Positions 58,340-64,000 of a stretch of 64,000 bases of DNA are shown here, piece after piece; position 1 is the stretch's first letter; every line of letters starts with the position of its first letter. The stretch is from Coleofasciculus sp. FACHB-1120. Lineage in GTDB: Bacteria; Cyanobacteriota; Cyanobacteriia; Cyanobacteriales; FACHB-T130. The notes beneath the pieces were generated by a model, which was not told the origin of the DNA, ran no database searches, and saw only the letters and a list, made by a program, of their open reading frames with translations. A program made the position numbers and the translations under genes. The stretch spans positions 23,231-87,230 of the forward strand of contig NZ_JACJTV010000024.1 in NCBI RefSeq assembly GCF_014698845.1, in the 5' to 3' direction.

Positions 58340-59308
58340 ATGGATTTTAGTTCTGCGCTACCTACCTTTGCGATTACCCTCCGGGAAGGCGTTGAAGCTG
58401 CCCTAGTGGTAGGAATTGTGCTGGCTTGCTTAAAAAAAGCCAAGCAGAGTTCCCTGAACCCTTGGGTTTATGGAGGGGTTGGGGCTGGACTTGCCGCCAG
58501 TGCCTTAGTAGGCGTTCTGTTAGCCTGGATAGCTCAAGCTCTCTCGAAATCCAATCAACCGTTTGCACCCGTGCTGGAGCCACTTCTAGAAGGTGTATTC
58601 AGTGTAATCGCGATCGCAATGCTCAGCTGGATGCTCATCTGGATGACTCAGCAGGCACGATCGATGAAAGCATCTGTCGAAGGAGCCGTTACATCGGCTC
58701 TGAGGCAAGAAGGGGGTTCCGGTTGGGGGATTTTCAGCCTGATTTTCATCGCGGTTCTGCGAGAAGGTTTTGAAACTGTTCTGTTTATCCTTGCCAAATT
58801 CCAACAAGGTTTAATTCCCGCTTTGGGTGCTTTAGCAGGCTTAGGAGTTGCCGCTGGGATTGGCGTTGCTTTATTCAAGTGGGGAATTCGGATTAATATC
58901 CGCCTATTTTTCCAGGTAATGGGCGTTTTATTGATTTTAGTTGTTGCGGGTTTAGTCGTCTCCTCGTTGAGCCATTTTGACTCAGCAGTTGCTACCTTAG
59001 CTCAGATGGATCGGAAGTCAGAAGCTTTGTGTTTCTATTACGAACGGTTTGCTAAAAATCCCTCTTGTATTTTGGGACCAATGGTTTGGAATACGACCCA
59101 AATCTTTCCCGATGACAAGTTTCCTGGGCTACTTTTTAGCGCCTTGTTCGGATATACCGATAAGCTCTACGTTGTTCAAGCAATCAGTTACGTGCTGTTT
59201 TTGCTTACCATCGGGGGCATTTATTTCCGCAGTATTACTGGACGCACCAGTGTAGCAGCAGCAAATGGTAAATCGGCACAAAAACCGATTAGCTATCGGC
59301 AAGAATAG
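58340..59308 (+). CDS. FTR1/EfeU-type iron permease
   Basis: A 322-aa membrane protein with about seven TM helices. Both REGxE iron-binding motifs are present: TLREGVEAALVVGI (about 13-26) and AVLREGFETVLFIL (about 138-151). A loop with SEALCFYYERFAKNPSCILGPMVW lies near 230. It imports Fe(III) in yeast and bacteria, normally coupled to a ferroxidase. Genes from 55482 on are on the same strand and may be one operon. Confidence 0.92.
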   Translation: MDFSSALPTFAITLREGVEAALVVGIVLACLKKAKQSSLNPWVYGGVGAGLAASALVGVLLAWIAQALSKSNQPFAPVLEPLLEGVFSVIAIAMLSWMLIWMTQQARSMKASVEGAVTSALRQEGGSGWGIFSLIFIAVLREGFETVLFILAKFQQGLIPALGALAGLGVAAGIGVALFKWGIRINIRLFFQVMGVLLILVVAGLVVSSLSHFDSAVATLAQMDRKSEALCFYYERFAKNPSCILGPMVWNTTQIFPDDKFPGLLFSALFGYTDKLYVVQAISYVLFLLTIGGIYFRSITGRTSVAAANGKSAQKPISYRQE

Positions 59309-59348
59309 AGCCAGTTGTAAGATTCTAGAGATTGGTATAGAGGTAGTC

Positions 59349-59390
59349 AAAGAGAAACCCGTTTTCTGAGAAGAAAACGGGTTTCTCTTT
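59349..59390 (+). terminator. Terminator of the iron locus
   Basis: Two 19-base arms, perfectly complementary (59349-59367 and 59372-59390), ending in TCTCTTTG. The remaining space to 59625 shows only a HIP1 site. Confidence 0.8.
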
Positions 59391-59625
59391 GTTCGGATTG
59401 TTTTAGCGACATACCGATTGTCCCACCGCTTCAGGGTGACAGGAACAATACGCCCTATACAAAAATGAGCGATCGCCAGTTGCTAAGCACGAAAGTCTAG
59501 CCTTAGAAAAGAAATTGCTAACCTCTTTAGTCACATAAAGGTTAGCTTATCTCTCTTGCTCAACTCCGAAGTGCTTTGGCAGCAGGACAAAAGCATTAAA
59601 CTCTGGCAGATGCACAGGAGAATTC

Positions 59626-59925
59626 TTAAGCACTACCTGTGAAGGCGACTTCTGGAAATTTTGCCTGAGCATCAGACATAGAACGGCGTTTGCCTTCTTC
59701 TTGCCAGTAGTTAATCACTTCTGTCGCTTTGTTGAGCAACGCGACGCGCTCTTGATCGGTAATCCAATGCTTAGCTTCCAACTCATTTTTTAGCTGTTCC
59801 CAAGCATCGTTCCGAGGCCAGAAAAAGTAAGATGTCAGAGGGCTGGTGCCTTTGCCTACTACTTGGTCAACTGCTAGTGCAACGTTCTCTTCCAGCCAGA
59901 GAACCTTTAAAATAAACCTCGACAA
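59626..59925 (-). CDS. Ribosomal protein PSRP-3 (Ycf65)
   Basis: A 99-aa protein matching plastid-specific ribosomal protein 3/Ycf65 of the 30S subunit, found in cyanobacteria and plastids: [43 protein letters not shown] and [22 protein letters not shown]. The C-terminal tail ([17 protein letters not shown]) is complete. Confidence 0.93.
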   Translation of the reverse strand: MSRFILKVLWLEENVALAVDQVVGKGTSPLTSYFFWPRNDAWEQLKNELEAKHWITDQERVALLNKATEVINYWQEEGKRRSMSDAQAKFPEVAFTGSA

Positions 59926-60052
59926 TCACACCTCCAGGGAAGCCCCAGGCTTGTTGAATACTCTACAAACGACTATTTTACACCTAGGCGATCGTGGATA
60001 GCTATGTGTTTGCTCATTGGATATTTTAATTGGGATTGGGAGGTGCTTTGCA

Positions 60053-60886
60053 GTGGTTCAAGAATCTAGTTGCCCAAGTTTAGTCGTTTTCGATATTGAC
60101 GGTGTGGTGCGAGATGTTGGGGGATCTTACCGACGGGCGCTGGCTGATACTGTGGAGCAGTTTACTGAGGGTGCTTACCGACCAACTCCAGAGGAAATTG
60201 ACCGGCTGAAGTTGGAAGGGATGTGGAATAACGATTGGGAGGCGTCCCAAGAGTTGGTATATCGTTACTTTGAAAGTTCTGGACAGAAAAGATCGCAACT
60301 GAGCCTTGATTATGACGTTTTGGTTGCTTTTTTCCAATCCCGATATCGAGGGCCAGATCCGCACCATTGGACGGGTTATATCTGTGATGAACCGCTGCTA
60401 TTACAGCCGAGCTATCTAGAGCATCTGACAGCGGCTGGGATTCCGTGGGGATTTTTTAGTGGTGCTACTCGGGGATCGGCTAATTATGTTTTGGAGCAAC
60501 GCCTGGGTTTAAAGTCGCCATTACTGATTGCGATGGAAGATGCTCCGGGTAAACCTGATCCGACAGGGCTGTTTGCGGCAGTACAAGCGTTGGAAAAAAG
60601 CTCTCCAATTCCCCCCTCAACCCCGGTTATTTATGTGGGAGATACGGTTGCTGATATTTACACGGTTGAAAAGGCGCGATCGCGTAGCGTCTCCAAAGGA
60701 GAATCGCTCCACCCTCACCGGCGTTGGATTGCAGTGGGAATTTTGCCACCCCACGTTCAGGAAACCCAGCAACAAAGGGATGCTTATGCAAATGCTCTCA
60801 AGGCTGCGGGTGCTGCTGCGGTTTTCAGCAATGTGCAGGAGTTGACACCTGTGCAAATTTTACAACTGGTTAATTCACCAGGATGA
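60053..60886 (+). CDS. HAD-superfamily hydrolase, subfamily IA
   Basis: A protein of about 277 aa. GTG 60053 (VVQESSCPSL) is chosen because GGGAGG lies 9 bases upstream; a TTG at 60017 is less likely. HAD motif I is VVFDIDGVVRDV, motif II FFSGATRGSA, motif III PGKPDP, motif IV VIYVGDTVADIYTVEKA. The cyanobacterial group to which it belongs (TIGR01548-like) has no known substrate. Confidence 0.82.
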   Translation: MVQESSCPSLVVFDIDGVVRDVGGSYRRALADTVEQFTEGAYRPTPEEIDRLKLEGMWNNDWEASQELVYRYFESSGQKRSQLSLDYDVLVAFFQSRYRGPDPHHWTGYICDEPLLLQPSYLEHLTAAGIPWGFFSGATRGSANYVLEQRLGLKSPLLIAMEDAPGKPDPTGLFAAVQALEKSSPIPPSTPVIYVGDTVADIYTVEKARSRSVSKGESLHPHRRWIAVGILPPHVQETQQQRDAYANALKAAGAAAVFSNVQELTPVQILQLVNSPG

Positions 60887-61040
60887 GCGCATCGTGTAGC
60901 AACGCCCGAATGGGTATTGCCTCATACCAATGGGTGAGCGGTTAAGGTGAGTTTAAATACACCTAGCAGGGCGAAGGGGAAGCGGGGCTGCCATCAGTAG
61001 ATTGGAAGCGTAGAAACAACACTTCCCAGGAAAATTCATC

Positions 61041-61514
61041 ATGCAATCCACCAATCAATTTGAAGCCATCACTCCTCAAGCCGCGGCTACCAATGCCATT
61101 AAAAAGCCAGTTTTGCGTAGAGGTTCCCGCGATCGCGCAGTGGCTGAACTACAACAACTCCTCGCTTATTGGGGCTATTATGCCACGCCTTTCGATGAAC
61201 TATTTGACCTCCCCGTTGAAAATGCCGTGAAAGCTTTTCAGCACCGCGTCTTTCTAGTAGAAGATGGGATTGTTGGCGCTAAGACGTGGCAAGCTCTTTA
61301 CTCTGGTGCCCCCGTTAATATGCCAGAACTAAAGCTGGGTAGCCGTGGCGAAGCCGTTAAAACCCTTCAGAAAGTCCTACAGTTGATTCCTGATGGTATC
61401 TTTGGGCCTATCACCCAGAATACTGTGAAAAGCTTCCAAAGCTCCCGTGGCTTGGTCGCAGATGGAATTGTCGCTTCGCGTACTTGGTTTGAGTTGAGCA
61501 AGCTACCTCACTAA
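61041..61514 (+). CDS. Protein of two peptidoglycan-binding repeats
   Basis: A 157-aa protein made of two PG_binding_1 units: VLRRGSRDRAVAELQQLLAYWGYY... AVKAFQHRVFLVEDGIVGAKTWQAL (about 24-90) and LKLGSRGEAVKTLQKVLQLIPDGIFGPITQNTVKSFQSSRGLVADGIVASRTW (about 97-152). No catalytic domain and no clear signal peptide. The second unit resembles the tail of the element's endolysin, as expected for the same fold. Confidence 0.85.
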   Translation: MQSTNQFEAITPQAAATNAIKKPVLRRGSRDRAVAELQQLLAYWGYYATPFDELFDLPVENAVKAFQHRVFLVEDGIVGAKTWQALYSGAPVNMPELKLGSRGEAVKTLQKVLQLIPDGIFGPITQNTVKSFQSSRGLVADGIVASRTWFELSKLPH

Positions 61515-61817
61515 GAAGTTGCCGAATTGGGATGTGGTGGCAATCCTTTTAACCCCCATCCCTAGCACCGAAGATGGAACTTTCAACCAGCGCGATCGCT
61601 CTATAAGTCTGAGAAATAAGTCTTAGGGCGATTCGCTGACGCGATCGCTGGGCTTCACACGCTGGTTGTTCGATCGGGAGTCTCAACTAATGCAGAGAAT
61701 CGATAAATTTTTACTCAGAAGACAGCTTCTGACCGCAGAGAGTATGCGGAGCGGGTATTGCCATCTATATTAAGAAACAACCCGTAAAATTCTGCAATTA
61801 CTGCCCATATTCAGCAG
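61515..61817. other. Intergenic region without a recognised gene
   Basis: About 300 bp with two HIP1 sites. No ORF, RNA gene or clear terminator seen. Confidence 0.4.
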
Positions 61818-62897
61818 ATGTGCAAAATTTCTTCCCATTCGTCTCTTATTTTTATGTTTTCTCCTCAAACTAGGACTTTCGTCGGTACGGTAGGCGCGCT
61901 CGCCACACTCATCGCTACGAGCTTTACAATTTCACCCACTAACATCAAGGCAAACGCCGCTCCCCTTGATGCTTCTGTTGCAGTAGCGAACCTAAACGCT
62001 TGGGAAAACGCTCAGCTAGAACGCACCCTCCGAGGGCATTCAAATTGGGTAAATGCTGTCGCCATCAGTCCCGATGGAACAACTTTAGCCAGTGGCAGTT
62101 CTGACAACACGATTAAACTTTGGGATCTTTCCAGCGGACAAGAAATTGGCACCCTTACGGGGCATTTCAAACCGATTTTTACAATTGCATATAGCCCCAA
62201 TGGGCAGCTTCTCGCCAGTGGATCTCATGATAATACAATCAAAATTTGGAATCTTTCTACAGGGCAAGTAATTCGCACTCTCAGGGGGCATTCTAGCTCA
62301 GTTGATTCGGTCGTTTTTAGCCCCGACGGGCAGTTTATTGCCAGTGGGGGTAAGGACGACACGATCAAGATTTGGAATCTAACCTCCGGCGAACAAATCT
62401 TAAGCCTAACGGGGCATTCTAATGGGATTGATGTTGTTGCCTTCACTCCAGATGGGCAGACCCTCGTGAGTGGTTCTGAGGACAAAACGATTAAAGTTTG
62501 GAACCTATCCACAGGTCAACTAATCCGCACCCTCAGAAAACATTCAAATGCGGTTCATTCCTTGGCAATCACCCCAGATGGACAGACGCTTATAAGTGGG
62601 GGTTTTGACAAAATCATTTACCTTTGGGATATGACTACAGGTCAGCTCAAGGGTCGCCTTAGAGGGCATGCAGACATGGTTTATGCAGTTGCTATTAGTT
62701 CGGATGGACAGTTTCTCGCCAGTGGGAGCGAGGATAGAACCATTAAAATTTGGAGCCTGAAAACTGGGAAACAAATTACAACCCTCACGGGTGATTCTAG
62801 CGCAATTTATTCCCTCTCCATTAGCCCTGATAGACAGACGATTGCAACGGGTAGTTATGACAAAAATGTGAGAATTTGGCGGACACAGGGACTTTAA
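61818..62897 (+). CDS. Exported WD40 seven-blade propeller
   Basis: A 359-aa protein. A signal peptide (about 1-46, ending IKANAAP) is followed by seven WD40 units from about 68: TLRGHSNWVNAVAISPDG, TLTGHFKPIFTIAYSPNG, TLRGHSSSVDSVVFSPDG, SLTGHSNGIDVVAFTPDG, TLRKHSNAVHSLAITPDG, RLRGHADMVYAVAISSDG, TLTGDSSAIYSLSISPDR, each with an IKIW/IKLW-type end. Seven units close one propeller with no other domain. ATG 61854 (MFSPQTRT) is an alternative start. A scaffold in the periplasm is probable. Confidence 0.88.
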   Translation: MCKISSHSSLIFMFSPQTRTFVGTVGALATLIATSFTISPTNIKANAAPLDASVAVANLNAWENAQLERTLRGHSNWVNAVAISPDGTTLASGSSDNTIKLWDLSSGQEIGTLTGHFKPIFTIAYSPNGQLLASGSHDNTIKIWNLSTGQVIRTLRGHSSSVDSVVFSPDGQFIASGGKDDTIKIWNLTSGEQILSLTGHSNGIDVVAFTPDGQTLVSGSEDKTIKVWNLSTGQLIRTLRKHSNAVHSLAITPDGQTLISGGFDKIIYLWDMTTGQLKGRLRGHADMVYAVAISSDGQFLASGSEDRTIKIWSLKTGKQITTLTGDSSAIYSLSISPDRQTIATGSYDKNVRIWRTQGL

Positions 62898-62913
62898 TTG
62901 AATAGCCCTGAAC

Positions 62914-62954
62914 TTTAGTCCAAACTTTAGCTCTAAACTAAAGTTTGGACTAAA
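62914..62954 (+). terminator. Hairpin after the WD40 gene
   Basis: A 17-bp perfect stem (62914-62930 with 62938-62954), 7-base loop. No long T run follows. The rest of 62955-63227 holds nothing recognised. Confidence 0.65.
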
Positions 62955-63227
62955 AGCTTAAACTCGTTGAAACGGTTTAAAGCTCACTCGCTAAGCCTTA
63001 TCTTGACATACCTTCTCACCGTGGAATTTATTTCCAGGCTCCTTATGTCAGTGCCATTCACTTTAAATCTATATTCAGAAAAAGGAATCTTTCCTCCCAA
63101 TCTCCTCACCGAAAAGCAGGGAGCAGAGATGAGAGTAAACTGTACTGCTTCTAAATGAGAATTACGATAAATTTCACTCGTTGACGTGCATCTTGAATCG
63201 CCACACTTGAGAGACCTACGCCCAAAT

Positions 63228-63261
63228 AAAAAAGCTTAAGCATTTATGCTTAAGCTTTTTT
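63228..63261. terminator. Bidirectional terminator between WD40 and RRM genes
   Basis: AAAAAAGCTTAAGCA (63228-63242) and TGCTTAAGCTTTTTT (63247-63261), 15 bp perfect with a TTTA loop. Confidence 0.85.
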
Positions 63262-63364
63262 AAGTTAAATACGAGTAACTGAAACTAATTAAGCTTACAA
63301 ATTACTCCGCCCTTTGTGAATCAACTTTTGCAAGGACGCATTCAAAGGGTTCAGCTTCTAAAAC

Positions 63365-63667
63365 TTAGTAGCGGCGAGAAAAGCTGTTGTTTCCGCGACC
63401 ACCACCACCAGATGGGCCTCTATCTTCTTTGGGCTTCGCCTTGTTAACTTTCAAGTCGCGACCCATCCATTCAGCGCCATCAAGCGCTTCAATGGCAGCT
63501 GTTTCTTCAGCTTCACTACCCATTTCAACAAAACCAAAGCCGCGTAGACGACCTGTTTCCCGATCGGTGGGTAACTGGACGCGTTTTACAGAACCATATT
63601 CTGCAAAAACTCCAGTGAGGTCTTCTTGCGTAACTTCGTAGGATAGATTGCCTACATAAATAGACAT
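63365..63667 (-). CDS. RRM RNA-binding protein (cyanobacterial Rbp type)
   Basis: A 100-aa protein with a single RRM: RNP2 IYVGNLSYEV (3-12) and RNP1 RLRGFGFVEM (about 40-49), then a short glycine-rich tail (SGGGGRGNNSFSRRY). Cyanobacterial Rbp proteins with such a tail are often cold-induced, with long AT-rich leaders; 230 bp of leader or promoter DNA lie upstream here. Confidence 0.92.
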   Translation of the reverse strand: MSIYVGNLSYEVTQEDLTGVFAEYGSVKRVQLPTDRETGRLRGFGFVEMGSEAEETAAIEALDGAEWMGRDLKVNKAKPKEDRGPSGGGGRGNNSFSRRY

Positions 63668-63897
63668 AGATTGTCTCCAAAATCAGAGGGGTGTAGAGAT
63701 TTGAATTTCGGAGAGAAGCCTGTCAAGACCAAAAGGAAAACACCTATCAATACTATAAACAAACACTGCAACCGAATTTATTCTCACCTATTAAGGTAGC
63801 ACAAGGGATTCTGAAATGGGACATTTGGCATCTAAGTTTTCCCACAAAATCTCCAAACTTTCACTGAGCATGACTTATAGCCCACATTCCGCGGGTT

Positions 63898-63996
63898 TCA
63901 AACCAGTAGGTAGTATTTCTGGCAAGCCGCCCCCAGGAAGCGGAGAATGCGCTGCCGTTCTTCGGTCAAATTGACCACTTGATGGAGGTGGTGCAT
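63898..63996 (-). CDS. Small ORF at the window edge, perhaps a C-terminal fragment
   Basis: A frame open to the window edge on the minus strand, reading MHHLHQVVNLTEERQRIL and then RFLGAACQKYYLLV before the stop at 63898. An ATG lies at 63996, but the frame stays open beyond it, so the gene may start outside. No family recognised. Confidence 0.35.
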   Translation of the reverse strand: MHHLHQVVNLTEERQRILRFLGAACQKYYLLV

Positions 63997-64000
63997 CTCT

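Overview
The window is chromosomal DNA from a cyanobacterium, most likely a filamentous one of the Microcoleus/Coleofasciculus/Oscillatoria kind. The HIP1 octamer GCGATCGC recurs throughout. Cyanobacterial markers include NdhM, PSRP-3/Ycf65, an SLH-OprB porin, an RRM RNA-binding protein, a DUF3598 protein, an ExoD protein and a plastid-like tRNA-Glu.

Layout. 1-28.9 kb is chromosome: the 3' end of gcvP; a STAND (NB-ARC/TPR) gene interrupted by one in-frame stop; a lipoprotein of unknown function; DUF3598; ftsX; a GNAT acetyltransferase; def; an FHA-PrsW membrane protease; a hydrolase; ExoD; a signalling cluster of a CHAT-FHA protein, a PP2C phosphatase and a 210-aa protein; ndhM; leuD; a GAF histidine kinase; and an ABC1/UbiB-type kinase.

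28.94-51.46 kb is an integrated element of about 22.5 kb. A 24-bp direct repeat bounds it; the right copy is the 3' end of tRNA-Glu(UUC), and a tyrosine integrase lies next to it. The element has a leftward block of six tightly coupled genes with virion-like features (C1q-like domain, proline-rich linkers, an internally duplicated protein). A rightward block ends in two small membrane proteins and an M15 endolysin. A leftward block holds a ParM-like actin, a ParR-like partner, membrane proteins and a membrane-anchored P-loop ATPase. A control region holds an XRE repressor with a three-site palindromic operator. Next come tandem KGK-domain genes, a DnaB-N/RecA-like helicase with iteron-like repeats in its own coding sequence, an HTH protein, an HNH protein and the integrase. 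I recognise no terminase, portal, HK97-type capsid or tail gene. The element therefore looks like a phage-plasmid or tailless (possibly membrane-containing) prophage of an undescribed type, or a satellite. It also carries a duplicated leader RNA with two mutually exclusive hairpins in front of two paralogous membrane proteins.

51.5-64 kb is chromosome again. An iron-acquisition locus (SLH-OprB porin, Tat-exported aldo/keto reductase, Tat-exported multicopper oxidase, HhH lipoprotein, ferritin-like protein, FTR1 permease) is followed by PSRP-3, a HAD hydrolase, a peptidoglycan-binding protein, a secreted seven-blade WD40 protein and an RRM protein. Gene calls rest on motif recognition by eye; no database search was run.
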